From Bacteroidia bacterium (GTDB taxonomy: Bacteria > Bacteroidota > Bacteroidia > UKL13-3): a DNA stretch of 43,511 bases. The notes below the pieces were generated by a model. The model did no database searches. It was not told where the DNA came from and saw nothing but the letters and a program-made list of their open reading frames with translations. The DNA is taken from assembly GCA_023151275.1 (NCBI GenBank), contig JAKLJI010000002.1, positions 224,889 to 268,399 of the forward strand. Reading direction: 5' to 3'. Positions 1-8,335 of the stretch are shown one piece after another; positions within the stretch are counted from its first letter, which is position 1; each line of letters starts with the position of its first letter. The position numbers were made by a program, and so were the translations under genes.

Positions 1-1
1 A

Positions 2-778
2 AATAACGACCTAGAAGTGCATCCGGGTTGGCTTGAACCACTCATTTCAAAAGCCGAACAACAACCTGATTTAGGCGCACTTCAACCCAAACTTCTTAAC
101 TACTTCGACCATTCTAAATTTGAATATGCAGGTGCTGCAGGAGGAAAAATGGACAAATATGGTTATCCTTTCCTGAGGGGCCGCGTTTTTCATGTTCTTG
201 AAGAGGATAATGGTCAATACAACCACGACGAAGAATTATTCTGGGCAAGTGGAGCTGCATTGATGTTAAGAAGAAGTGCATTGAAAGAGGTTGGTGAATT
301 TGATGAATTAATTGTTCACCACTTTGATGAAATTGATTTATGCTGGCGTCTGATTTTGGGCAATTACAGAATTGGTTATGCCGCAGATGCTGAAGTGTAC
401 CATATTGGTGGAGCAAGTATTAGCCCCAACAGCTACAAAAAAGTGTATTGGAACCACAGAAATTCTTTGTACATGTTACTGAAGAATTATGAATTTCAAT
501 CCATTTTAAGCCGCGTCAGTGTTCATGTTCTTTTGGATTGGATTCTGATGATTCGCTTTCTACTGGGTGGCCAATTCAAGCTTGTTGTTGCCTTGATGCA
601 TGCCCATACTTGGCTGCTGATAAATAGCCTAAAAATTAGGGTTCAACGAAAACGAGTTCAAAAAATCAGGAAAAGGACTGATAAAGAAACCGACCCTTTT
701 CTTTTTCAAGGTTCCATTGTTAAACAATTTTTTCTCCATAAAAAAGACACCTATACCGCATTAATTGAAGCACTATGA
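2..778 (+). CDS. Glycosyltransferase family 2 (5' end outside window)
   Basis: This is the C-terminal part of a GT-A fold, family 2 glycosyltransferase, probably a rhamnosyltransferase-like enzyme adding a sugar to a surface polysaccharide at the inner face of the membrane. The frame is open to the window edge and begins NNDLEVHPGWLEPL, which is the NxD (metal/nucleotide-sugar) motif followed by the usual PGWL segment. The GTG at 17 is therefore an internal Val codon and not the start. A second hallmark is the E-D-type block FDELIVHHFDEIDLCWRL, followed by a hydrophobic stretch near residues 175-200 that may be a membrane-associated helix. The stop overlaps the next start (ATGA), so translation is probably coupled to rfbC. 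The family is clear; the donor and acceptor sugars cannot be read from the sequence. Confidence 0.88.
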   Translation, partial: NNDLEVHPGWLEPLISKAEQQPDLGALQPKLLNYFDHSKFEYAGAAGGKMDKYGYPFLRGRVFHVLEEDNGQYNHDEELFWASGAALMLRRSALKEVGEFDELIVHHFDEIDLCWRLILGNYRIGYAADAEVYHIGGASISPNSYKKVYWNHRNSLYMLLKNYEFQSILSRVSVHVLLDWILMIRFLLGGQFKLVVALMHAHTWLLINSLKIRVQRKRVQKIRKRTDKETDPFLFQGSIVKQFFLHKKDTYTALIEAL

Positions 779-1341
779 TTATCCATAAAATTCATGAAGC
801 ACTAAACGGACTGATGGTATTTCAGCCTGAAGTATTTGAAGATGAAAGAGGATTTTTTACTGAAGTTTATAGAAAGGATCAATTTGTAGCCCATGGTATT
901 CCGGAAGAGTTTGTGCAAGATAATCACTCCAGATCTGGATATGGCGTTTTAAGAGGCTTGCATTTTCAATGGGAACCACCCATGGCAAAACTCATGCGAG
1001 TTACCTTTGGCGAGGCCTTTCTTGTTGCGGTGGATATCCGCAAAAACTCACCCAGCTTTGGTGATTGGTATGGGGAAATTGCAAGTGCCTCCAATAAAAA
1101 AATGGTATATGCTCCCGCCGGATTTGCACGCGGGTTTTGCGTATTGAGTGAGTTTGCAGAAATTCAATACAAATGCACCGGCCACTACAACAAAATGGCA
1201 GAATCCGGCATTCTTTGGAACGACCCGGCAATTGGAATAAAGTGGCCAATTGAAAATCCTCAATTATCAGACAAAGACAAAGTAGCTCAAACCCTTGAAC
1301 AATGGGCTGCCAAACCAGATTCAAATCATTTTCTGTTATGA
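775..1341 (+). CDS. rfbC: dTDP-4-dehydrorhamnose 3,5-epimerase (RmlC/RfbC)
   Basis: This cytosolic cupin-fold enzyme epimerises C3 and C5 of dTDP-4-keto-6-deoxyglucose, the third step to dTDP-L-rhamnose. The 188-residue length is normal for the family. The catalytic block QDNHSRSGYGVLRGLHFQ contains the base His63, followed by Lys72 in AKLMRV, and the later PAGFARGF block is also typical. It sits in an overlapping operon (ATGA with the glycosyltransferase before it, ATGA with the epimerase after it). The glucose-1-phosphate thymidylyltransferase and the 4,6-dehydratase of the pathway are not in the window and may lie upstream of it. Confidence 0.95.
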   Translation: MIIHKIHEALNGLMVFQPEVFEDERGFFTEVYRKDQFVAHGIPEEFVQDNHSRSGYGVLRGLHFQWEPPMAKLMRVTFGEAFLVAVDIRKNSPSFGDWYGEIASASNKKMVYAPAGFARGFCVLSEFAEIQYKCTGHYNKMAESGILWNDPAIGIKWPIENPQLSDKDKVAQTLEQWAAKPDSNHFLL

Positions 1342-2339
1342 AAAATCAACGCATTCTGATTCTAGGTGGAAGTGGCTATGTGGGTAGCTTTCTTAGTCCC
1401 TATTTGTACGACAAAGGCTATGAAGTTGAAGTTGTAGATATTGGTTGGTTTGGTCATGCCTTACCTGCATCTATTCCTGTGCGGGAAGATGACATTTTTA
1501 ATCTAACCCAACACGATCTCAAACATATTGATACCGTAATTTTTTTGGCCGGATTATCCAATGATCCCATGGCTGAATATTCACCGCAAAAAAACTTCAT
1601 TTACAATACTGCCATGCCCGCCTATATAGGCCACATGGCTAAGCTTGCAGGTGTAAAACGAATTCTCTTTGCTAGCAGTTGTTCGGTTTACGGATTCACA
1701 CACAATCAAACCTTTTCTGAAACGGATTTGGCATCTTGTGACTATCCGTATGGGGTATCCAAATTGCAAGGAGAACGAAGCTTATTGGCCCTTGCCGATG
1801 AAAACTTTCAGGTATTGTGTATCCGACAAGGCACATTAAGCGGTTATAGTCCACGCATGCGCCTCGACCTTGCCTTAAACACCATGTTTATGCGGGCCAT
1901 GAAGGACCAGGAAATTCAATTAAGCAATGAACGTATTTGGAGGCCTATACTTGGAACAAGTGATTTATGCCGGGCCTATGAATTGGCACTTGAACATGCC
2001 AATTGGAATGATTTATCGGTAGTAAATCTGGCATCGTTTAATGCCACAATTGGAGAACTTGCCGAACAAGTAGCTTTGTTTATTCAACGTGAAACTGGAA
2101 AATCAATAAGTATTCACGATAAAGGCATTCAGGATTACCGAAATTATAAAGTAAGCACCGATAAAATTAAAAACGGTTTGGGATTTCAAGCCCAGCAAAA
2201 TGTGGAATCTATTCTTAGAGATTTGATGAGCAATCTTGCTGAGTTTACACCCTTTGAGCAAGACCGATTTTACAATATTGAAGTATTCAAAAATAAATTA
2301 AACCAAGACGCACATGAAGATCATGTTAACAGGCGCTAA
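1338..2339 (+). CDS. NAD-dependent sugar-nucleotide epimerase/dehydratase (extended SDR)
   Basis: This is an extended short-chain dehydrogenase/reductase of 333 residues acting on a nucleotide sugar. The Rossmann motif GGSGYVGS lies at residues 10-17, the Ser of SSCSVYG near 114 and the catalytic Tyr138-x3-Lys142 in DYPYGVSK. The start is the ATG at 1338, which overlaps the rfbC stop as ATGA; the open frame runs 12 codons further upstream but only inside rfbC. The gene lies between rfbC and rfbD and overlaps rfbD by 26 bases, so it is clearly part of the same sugar pathway. A third SDR-type step is not needed for plain L-rhamnose, so the product may be a modified or different deoxysugar. The exact reaction is not recognisable. 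Confidence 0.85.
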   Translation: MKNQRILILGGSGYVGSFLSPYLYDKGYEVEVVDIGWFGHALPASIPVREDDIFNLTQHDLKHIDTVIFLAGLSNDPMAEYSPQKNFIYNTAMPAYIGHMAKLAGVKRILFASSCSVYGFTHNQTFSETDLASCDYPYGVSKLQGERSLLALADENFQVLCIRQGTLSGYSPRMRLDLALNTMFMRAMKDQEIQLSNERIWRPILGTSDLCRAYELALEHANWNDLSVVNLASFNATIGELAEQVALFIQRETGKSISIHDKGIQDYRNYKVSTDKIKNGLGFQAQQNVESILRDLMSNLAEFTPFEQDRFYNIEVFKNKLNQDAHEDHVNRR

Positions 2340-3180
2340 CGGACAGTTGGGCTCGGAGATTTTAGAGGTATTAACACAGGATGGACATGAGGTAATTGCA
2401 TTAACCCATGACGATTTGGAATTATCCGATTTATTTCGAATCAAAGAATTAATCATTGAGCATCTACCACAGGTATTAATCAACACTGCTGCCTACCACA
2501 ACGTGAATGAGTGCGAAAAAAATCCACAAAAAGCCTATCGCATTAATGCCGAGGCTCCAGGATTTATGGCTAGAATGTGCAATTACCTGCATATTAAATT
2601 TATTCATTTCAGTACTGATTATGTTTTCAGTGGCAACTTGAATCGTCCCTACAATGAAGGAGATAGCCCTGATCCTTTAAATGTGTACGGCCTATCTAAA
2701 CTAAAAGGAGAAAACCTGATTCGCTCAAGCTCTTGCAAACAATTGATTATTCGGATCAGCGGGATCTATGGGAAAAATCCATGTCGCGCTAAAAAAGGTC
2801 TCAACTTTGTAAAGCTTATGCTAGATAAAGCCTCAAGGGGTGAAACAATTCAAGTTGTTGATGACCAGATAGTGGCTCCTACTCCGGTAAGCGAGATTGC
2901 AGCAACACTTCCAGAATTAATACATAAAGACGTACATGGCTTGTTACATATTAGCACAAGTGGCGAATGTTCTTGGTACGATTATGCTCGGGAAATTTTT
3001 GCGTATACCGGAATTGAAGCCAATTTAATTCCCGGTAAAAGCAGCGACAGTGCAATAAAACGTCCTTCCTATTCTGTGCTTGATAACCGCTTGATGATGA
3101 GCAAAGGCTTTGGCAAAATGCCAAGCTGGAAAGATGCTCTCCACAAGTACCTGGATGAAATAAAAGAACCTGCATATTAA
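2314..3180 (+). CDS. rfbD: dTDP-4-dehydrorhamnose reductase (RmlD/RfbD)
   Basis: This cytosolic SDR enzyme catalyses the last step of dTDP-L-rhamnose synthesis, reduction of the 4-keto group. The 288-residue length is standard. The N-terminal nucleotide-binding motif MLTGANGQLGSEI, the Thr-Asp-Tyr segment HFSTDYVFSG and the catalytic YGLSKLKGE (YxxxK) are all present. The C-terminal LDNRLM segment is also characteristic of RfbD. The start overlaps the upstream epimerase by 26 bases. The next gene begins only one base after the stop, which places a cytochrome gene unexpectedly at the end of a polysaccharide operon. Confidence 0.93.
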   Translation: MKIMLTGANGQLGSEILEVLTQDGHEVIALTHDDLELSDLFRIKELIIEHLPQVLINTAAYHNVNECEKNPQKAYRINAEAPGFMARMCNYLHIKFIHFSTDYVFSGNLNRPYNEGDSPDPLNVYGLSKLKGENLIRSSSCKQLIIRISGIYGKNPCRAKKGLNFVKLMLDKASRGETIQVVDDQIVAPTPVSEIAATLPELIHKDVHGLLHISTSGECSWYDYAREIFAYTGIEANLIPGKSSDSAIKRPSYSVLDNRLMMSKGFGKMPSWKDALHKYLDEIKEPAY

Positions 3181-3181
3181 C

Positions 3182-3586
3182 GTGAAAGCAACCCATATTC
3201 ACCTGATTTGGGGAACCTTGCTTATCTCTTGGATAGTTTATCTGGGAGTGTTGCTTGCTGAACCCGTAAAATCTGAATCTTTATTGAATCAAACTGAACA
3301 ACAGGGTAAACAACTCTGGCAAAAACACAATTGCCAGAGTTGTCACCAATTGTTTGGCCTTGGTGGATATTTGGGCCCCGACTTAACAAGCATCCAAAAC
3401 AAAATCCCCAACCTGGATGCCTTCCAAATTCTGGTCAATACCGGTAATCAAACCATGCCGGCATACAACTTAACCCCACAAGAGGCAGATGCCTTATACC
3501 AATTTTTATTGGCACAAAATAGACCCGGACCAATCACTCCACTCAACCATAAGGCCGATTTAAACGGCTGGATTTCGAAAAAATAG
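3182..3586 (+). CDS. Membrane-anchored cytochrome c, NorC-like
   Basis: This 134-residue mono-haem cytochrome c has one N-terminal membrane helix (about residues 8-26), so its haem domain faces the periplasm. The haem is attached at CQSCH (51-55). The following FGLGGYLGPDLTS resembles the NorC segment after the haem motif, and the Met of QTMPAY (Met92) is the likely sixth ligand. In nitric oxide reductase, NorC passes electrons from soluble donors to NorB; the immediate downstream gene here is NorB-like (2-base gap), so the pair likely forms one complex. The start is a GTG one base after rfbD with no convincing ribosome-binding site. Function as NorC is inferred; the alternative is the electron-input subunit of another haem-copper enzyme. 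Confidence 0.82.
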   Translation: MKATHIHLIWGTLLISWIVYLGVLLAEPVKSESLLNQTEQQGKQLWQKHNCQSCHQLFGLGGYLGPDLTSIQNKIPNLDAFQILVNTGNQTMPAYNLTPQEADALYQFLLAQNRPGPITPLNHKADLNGWISKK

Positions 3587-3587
3587 T

Positions 3588-4895
3588 ATGCAAAAGTCAT
3601 TGGGAAAGCTTTACTTAATATTCGGACTTTTTTGTCTTATTTTAACCCTTTTCTTTGGGGTAATGGCAGCTCATAGCTATATCATTCCGGGCTTTTGGAA
3701 GGACCTATTGGGATTTCAACAACTTCGACCCATTCATGCAAGCTCGGCTTTGTTCTGGATATTGGTATCGGCGAATGGGCTAGTGATACATTTTCAAACC
3801 AAATCAAGAAACAAATGGATTGACAACTTTGCATTGGCACTTCTGGCAATAGCCTATGTATCCATGATAATCGCCTACGTAAAACAAGATTTTGGTGGTC
3901 GTGAATATTGGGAAGCCGGTTGGCCGTTTTCAAGCTTGGTTCTGGCTGCTTTCGTGCTATTATTCATCAACGGGCTTCGGTTTTTCATAGGAACCAAACC
4001 AAGAAAAGTTTACCATTGGATGTGGCTAAGTGGTTCTAGCTTTTTGGTATTATGCATGGCTGAAAATTTCCTTTGGTTGATACCCGGAATTCATGCCGAT
4101 ACAGTAAAAGACCTAACCTTGCAATGGAAAGCAAATGGAGCATTTGTTGGCGCATGGAACCAATTGATTTATGGAGTTTCCTTTCAATTGATGGAAAAAA
4201 TTGGAGGGAAAGATGCTGTCGTTGAAAGTAAAACTGCCTATGGCATGTTCTTCTTAGGTTTATTCAATTTAATATTCAATTGGGGCCACCATGTGTACCT
4301 TGTTCCTACTTACGCTTATGTGAAATTTATTGGCTACACGGTAAGCATGACGGAGTGGATTTTCTTTATCCGAATTTTTACTGACTGGAAAAAAAGTCTT
4401 CCCGCTGAACTCTTCAAACTTCGCAAACAAGAAGGTACTTATTGGTTTTTAGTGGCCTCAGAAACCTGGATAATGCTCAACATGGGATTGGCTATATTGA
4501 TGTCAATTCCGGCTATCAACCTTTACACCCACGGAACTCATATTACAGTGGCCCATTCTATGGGAGCAACCATTGGAATAAATAGCATGATTTTACTAGG
4601 TGGAATTTGGTTTATGGCATTCGGAAATAAGCCTATGAGTAAATGGAATCGATTTTGGTTTTGGCTCAGCCAATCCTCATTGCTTGTTTTGTGGTTAAGT
4701 TTATTAATGGCCGGAATAATCAAATCAATTTGGAATAGTGAAGGTCAAAAACACGCATTTGCCTTCATGATGCAGCAATCAGGAATCGCATTTAAACTAT
4801 TTGCCTGGTCGGGAAGCTTGCTAATGCTGGCTTTAGGGGCTATCGGAATTCAACTGCTGCTTAAGCTGATAAAGACAGAGCCTAAATTAAACTAA
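3588..4895 (+). CDS. NorB-like haem-copper superfamily catalytic subunit, divergent metal ligands
   Basis: This polytopic membrane protein of 435 residues (about 12 helices) belongs to the nitric-oxide-reductase branch of the haem-copper oxidase superfamily. Visible ligands are His50 in LRPIHASS (low-spin haem, helix II), the helix VII pair His234-His235 in WGHHVYL and His323 in THITVAHSM (high-spin haem). Against my recollection of classical cNOR, the remaining Fe_B histidine (cNOR His207) aligns with Asn183, the two helix VI glutamates align with Val187 and Asn191, and the second low-spin haem His (two residues after the haem b3 ligand) is Met325. The spacing from helix VI to the HH pair fits without gaps. 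It pairs with the NorC-like gene upstream; norD and norQ are absent. NO reduction is plausible but unproven. Confidence 0.8.
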   Translation: MQKSLGKLYLIFGLFCLILTLFFGVMAAHSYIIPGFWKDLLGFQQLRPIHASSALFWILVSANGLVIHFQTKSRNKWIDNFALALLAIAYVSMIIAYVKQDFGGREYWEAGWPFSSLVLAAFVLLFINGLRFFIGTKPRKVYHWMWLSGSSFLVLCMAENFLWLIPGIHADTVKDLTLQWKANGAFVGAWNQLIYGVSFQLMEKIGGKDAVVESKTAYGMFFLGLFNLIFNWGHHVYLVPTYAYVKFIGYTVSMTEWIFFIRIFTDWKKSLPAELFKLRKQEGTYWFLVASETWIMLNMGLAILMSIPAINLYTHGTHITVAHSMGATIGINSMILLGGIWFMAFGNKPMSKWNRFWFWLSQSSLLVLWLSLLMAGIIKSIWNSEGQKHAFAFMMQQSGIAFKLFAWSGSLLMLALGAIGIQLLLKLIKTEPKLN

Positions 4896-4964
4896 GACAA
4901 GCCTTCATTTTTATTTTCTGAAATTGGATAAAATTATTTCTACTTTACGTAGCACATAAAACAA

Positions 4965-4982
4965 GGGAATCGCATATTTCCC
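4965..4982. other. Weak hairpin between convergent genes
   Basis: The 147-base gap between the NorB-like gene and nadB (which converge) holds GGGAA...TTCCC, a 5-bp stem with an 8-base loop. No T-run follows it, so it is only a weak candidate for a shared transcription end. I see no gene in this gap. Confidence 0.2.
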
Positions 4983-5042
4983 AATGCATTTTTATATTTT
5001 GAAAGACGAATGGAAATCCCTCAAATTAACTCTAGGAGCAAG

Positions 5043-6560
5043 TTAGTTCAATTCGTTTTCTAGTTCAGCTTCCGACAAAACATTCAATGGATTAGGTTCA
5101 TCTTCCAAAAAGTGACAACCCAATGATTGCGTTCTGCGACTCGCAGCTTCCACCAAGAGTTTTGCAGTTTGAATTTTGTTATCAAGAGGTGTAAAAGTAA
5201 CGACTTCATTATTTAGGAAATCTGACTCCTCCTCCATGTAATTCAGCTCTGCAGCCACTTTATTCAAGCCAGCTTGGGTTCTAACGATACCTGCATACTG
5301 GGTAAGCATCTCTCCTATTTTCTTTGCTGTACGTGAATAATTTTCATTACGCTGCTGATAACCTATGAGTTGGTTTTTGGGCAAACTAGGAATTGAATGA
5401 TGTTCAGCCTGCCACTTTTTCGCAAGCAACCAGGTACTTGCCAAAATCTCCATGAGTGAATTCGATGCAAGCCGATTTGCCCCATGAAGTCCGGTACAAG
5501 CCACCTCTCCCAATGCATATAAACCTTCAAGCGTTGTCTCACCCGATGTACTTGCAGCTATCCCACCGCAAAAATAGTGAGCACCCGGAGCCACCGGAAC
5601 TTTTCCCAAAGCAAGAAATCCATCTTTCCTAAACCAAGAATAAAGGGCAGGAAAATGTGATTTCATTTTCAATTCAGAAATTTGGCTTATATCCAGCCAA
5701 ACAAAATTTGAACCGCTTTGCTGCATCGTATAAAACACACCCTGACTCACCAAATCTCGCGGTGCCAACGAACCCAAAGGATGTCTGGACCTCATGAATG
5801 GATGGAAATCCTGACTAAGCAACTCGGCTCCGGCACCACGCAATGCCTCGGTTATCAATTGTCCCTTTTGGGGATCTTTCCCCATGAAAAGAGTTGGATG
5901 AAACTGGACAAATTCAAGATCATCAACCTGGGCACCAGCCCTATTTGCAATGGCTAGGGCCTCACCGGTTGAATGAGGTGCGTTGGAATGAAATCCAAAC
6001 AAGGCTGAACCACCTCCTGTTGCAAAAACCACTGCATGACCATAAATCCGATATACTTTTCGGGAAGATTCGTGCAGAAGTTCAACACCTTTCACTTGTT
6101 TATTCTCTTGAATCAAATCAAGCAAACGATACCCTTCAAAGCGTTTTAAATTGGTTTGCTTCTCAAGTTGGTCATAAACCACCTGAGTGATATGCTTTCC
6201 CGTTTCATCGCCAATATGAACCACCCTTGGTACGGAATGTCCACCTTCGAGAGCCTTATGAAAATCGGGATTAAAACCGCGCGATTTCCAATAAGCCAGT
6301 GCTGGCAAGGACGCTTCAAGAAGTTCTTTCACAACAGACTCCTTGTTATGAAAGGATCCCGCAACCAAAGTATCTTTTACATGTGCTTCAAAATCGTTTT
6401 CATCCAAAGGAATGGCAATACCACCCTTGGCTTTGTAACTGCTGGAACCTGAAGGACCTCCGGCGGCAAATTGCCAAATCTCCCAGCTCGCAGGTATCTG
6501 AGCCGCAAACATGCCCGCTGCAAGTCCAGAACCAATAACAAGTACACGTGGCGAATTCAT
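5043..6560 (-). CDS. nadB: L-aspartate oxidase (NadB)
   Basis: This FAD enzyme oxidises L-aspartate to iminoaspartate, the first step of de novo NAD synthesis; NadA uses the product. The start is the ATG at 6560, one base after the nadA stop, which puts the FAD motif VLVIGSGLAAG at residues 7-16 as expected; the frame extends 21 codons upstream but only inside nadA. Other hallmarks are SSSYKAKGGIAIP, the substrate region FVQFHPT, ITEALRGAGAEL and GEVACTGLHGANRLASNSL. At 505 residues it is slightly shorter than the E. coli enzyme, mainly in the C-terminal helical domain. It is co-transcribed with nadA; nadC is not in the window. Confidence 0.96.
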   Translation of the reverse strand: MNSPRVLVIGSGLAAGMFAAQIPASWEIWQFAAGGPSGSSSYKAKGGIAIPLDENDFEAHVKDTLVAGSFHNKESVVKELLEASLPALAYWKSRGFNPDFHKALEGGHSVPRVVHIGDETGKHITQVVYDQLEKQTNLKRFEGYRLLDLIQENKQVKGVELLHESSRKVYRIYGHAVVFATGGGSALFGFHSNAPHSTGEALAIANRAGAQVDDLEFVQFHPTLFMGKDPQKGQLITEALRGAGAELLSQDFHPFMRSRHPLGSLAPRDLVSQGVFYTMQQSGSNFVWLDISQISELKMKSHFPALYSWFRKDGFLALGKVPVAPGAHYFCGGIAASTSGETTLEGLYALGEVACTGLHGANRLASNSLMEILASTWLLAKKWQAEHHSIPSLPKNQLIGYQQRNENYSRTAKKIGEMLTQYAGIVRTQAGLNKVAAELNYMEEESDFLNNEVVTFTPLDNKIQTAKLLVEAASRRTQSLGCHFLEDEPNPLNVLSEAELENELN

Positions 6561-6561
6561 C

Positions 6562-7524
6562 TCATACAAATTCAAGCATACGTTCAACAGGCTTAATCGC
6601 CCGCTCACGGGTAGCTTCATCAAGTTGAATTAAAAAGGCTTGTTCCTCATCAGAACCAATGGCATTTAGCGCATTCACAATACCAAGCAACGTAGTTTCT
6701 TTCATGTATTTGCAATGCACACAAGGAGTCAGAAATTCCTTATCGGGATTAGCTGCTTTGAGTGTAAAAGCCAAATCACACTCAGATGCTAAAAGAAACT
6801 TCTCCGATTTACTCCTTTTCACATAACTCAAAATATCATTCGTGCTTCCCAAAACCCCTTTACGCGCATCCAATTGCTCCTTCACCAATTGATTGGGAAC
6901 TTCCCAATGCAATAAAATATCAGCTTCCGGATCAGATGTAAACATTTCATTTTTGAACTGTTCATGTACTTCACACGTACCCTTCCAAAGAATCAATTCT
7001 TTGCCGGTTTCACGTTTGATGACCTCTGCCAAATTTTGTCCCATGTAGTAATCGGGAACAAATATGATTTTATCACTAGGAATACTTCGAGCTATTTCAA
7101 GTGCATTCCGTGAGGTGCAACAAATATCCAATTCACATTTCGTTTCGGCATAGGTGTTGATATACCCCATTACAGGAACTCCGGGATACTGTGCCTTCAA
7201 TTGGCGCACATCCTCTGCAGTAATTGAAGAAGCAAGCGAGCAGCCGGCTTCAGGAGCCGCCATAAAAATAGGGGCATTGGGATTGAGCAATGCTGCTGTT
7301 TCTGCCATAAACCGAACTCCACAAAAAAGAATTCGTTCAGCCTTTGCATCCCTGGCAAATAAACTTAGGCCCAGCGAGTCGCCGGTAAAATCAGCAATAC
7401 CTCCATCCTTTTCCAACAATTGAATTGCAGGTGGCATGTAATAATGTGCAAGCAGCGTAACGTTTTTTTCTTTCTTTAACTGCTTTATTTTCTCGATAAG
7501 AAGCGATTGTTCGGGACTAACCAT
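6562..7524 (-). CDS. nadA: Quinolinate synthase (NadA)
   Basis: This [4Fe-4S] enzyme condenses iminoaspartate with dihydroxyacetone phosphate to quinolinate. The 320-residue length is in the normal range. The three cluster cysteines are visible as Cys95 (PEAGCSLAS), Cys184 (GTCEVHE) and Cys271 (CVHCKYM), and the N-terminal LLAHYYMPPAIQ substrate motif is typical. The gene is first in a two-gene operon, with nadB starting one base after its stop. A -7-like element lies four bases upstream of the ATG, so the message may be leaderless. It is divergent from the MbnP gene across an 82-base gap. The assignment is secure. Confidence 0.96.
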   Translation of the reverse strand: MVSPEQSLLIEKIKQLKKEKNVTLLAHYYMPPAIQLLEKDGGIADFTGDSLGLSLFARDAKAERILFCGVRFMAETAALLNPNAPIFMAAPEAGCSLASSITAEDVRQLKAQYPGVPVMGYINTYAETKCELDICCTSRNALEIARSIPSDKIIFVPDYYMGQNLAEVIKRETGKELILWKGTCEVHEQFKNEMFTSDPEADILLHWEVPNQLVKEQLDARKGVLGSTNDILSYVKRSKSEKFLLASECDLAFTLKAANPDKEFLTPCVHCKYMKETTLLGIVNALNAIGSDEEQAFLIQLDEATRERAIKPVERMLEFV

Positions 7525-7528
7525 GATG

Positions 7529-7536
7529 CAAAAATG
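7529..7536 (-). promoter_or_regulatory. Putative -7 element of nadA-nadB
   Basis: CATTTTTG on the minus strand differs in one position from the Bacteroidota -7 consensus TAnnTTTG. It ends four bases before the nadA ATG. I could not find a clear -33 TTTG at the right distance, so this is tentative. Confidence 0.35.
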
Positions 7537-7594
7537 TAGCTCTCAATTAACTCTGTAATTGACCTACATCAACACCTTGACTGATTTGTATTGG

Positions 7595-7602
7595 TAAATT
7601 CG
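7595..7602 (+). promoter_or_regulatory. Putative -7 element of the MbnP-MbnH pair
   Basis: TAAATTCG matches TAnnTTTG except for one T to C change. It ends four bases before the ATG of the MbnP gene, the same spacing seen at several other genes in the window. No good -33 element is visible. Confidence 0.35.
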
Positions 7603-7606
7603 ATTC

Positions 7607-8335
7607 ATGAAACTGTTAAAAAGCTATTGCAGTTTAGCTGTCATATTAGCCTTGTTGTTGATTTTAGGCTGCAAAAAAGAAACACCAATTCCTAGCCCTG
7701 AAACCGGGAACCTTGTTTTGAAAATTAACTACACATTTAATAACCAAAAATTAATTCCCGACAGTTTGATATTCCGAACGCCAACCGGATATCTTGTTTC
7801 TGTGAGTAGGCTTGAATATTACCTTTCTGGTTTCAAAATAGGCGCAACAAACACAAACAATTGGAATTATCTAAATGGTTTAAAACCGGAAGGAAATACA
7901 CTTTTACTAACAGATTTAGCTCCGGGCGATTATCAATCCATCCAGTTTTCAATTGGGCTAATTCCCGAATTAAACCAGCATGGAAAGATTAGTGGAACAT
8001 TTGAAAACAATCAAATGATCTGGCCTACAGAAATGGGAGGAGGCTATCATTTTCTGAAATTTGAAGGCAGGTATAAAAAAGAAGAACGCAATCCGGGAGG
8101 CTATGCAATTCATTTGGGAACGGATAGTTTTTTGATTCAGCATCAAGCTTTACCAGTTCAATTCAGTATCCATAAAAATCAAACCGATACACTTCATTTA
8201 ACCATGCAGGTTGAGGAATGGCTTAGTCTTCCTTGGCCATGGGATTTTGAGAAAGACGGGAATTATACTATGGGGATTTCTGAGGCCATGAAAAAAGTAA
8301 TGCAAAATGGAAACAAGGTATTTAAAGTGGATTAG
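7607..8335 (+). CDS. MbnP-family copper-associated lipoprotein
   Basis: This is a 242-residue exported lipoprotein; the signal peptide ends in a lipobox (ILGC, Cys22). The body matches the MbnP-like domain: RLEYYLSGFKI, then a FSIGL segment, then MIWPTEMGGGYHFLKFEGRY and YAIHLGTD. In the described methanotroph system, MbnP is a periplasmic copper-binding protein in which a Trp is converted to kynurenine by the dihaem partner MbnH. Here the partner gene overlaps by 29 bases, which strongly suggests that the two proteins work together. No methanobactin precursor or biosynthesis gene is present, so a role in copper handling is inferred from family and context. Confidence 0.82.
   Translation: MKLLKSYCSLAVILALLLILGCKKETPIPSPETGNLVLKINYTFNNQKLIPDSLIFRTPTGYLVSVSRLEYYLSGFKIGATNTNNWNYLNGLKPEGNTLLLTDLAPGDYQSIQFSIGLIPELNQHGKISGTFENNQMIWPTEMGGGYHFLKFEGRYKKEERNPGGYAIHLGTDSFLIQHQALPVQFSIHKNQTDTLHLTMQVEEWLSLPWPWDFEKDGNYTMGISEAMKKVMQNGNKVFKVD

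Noticed and set aside
1302-1337. In-frame extension upstream of the epimerase start
   Set aside because: It lies inside rfbC; the ATGA overlap at 1338-1341 and the Rossmann motif position favour the ATG at 1338.
5718-6538. Overlapping plus-strand open frames opposite nadB
   Set aside because: They lie wholly antisense to a confidently assigned enzyme and have no motifs.
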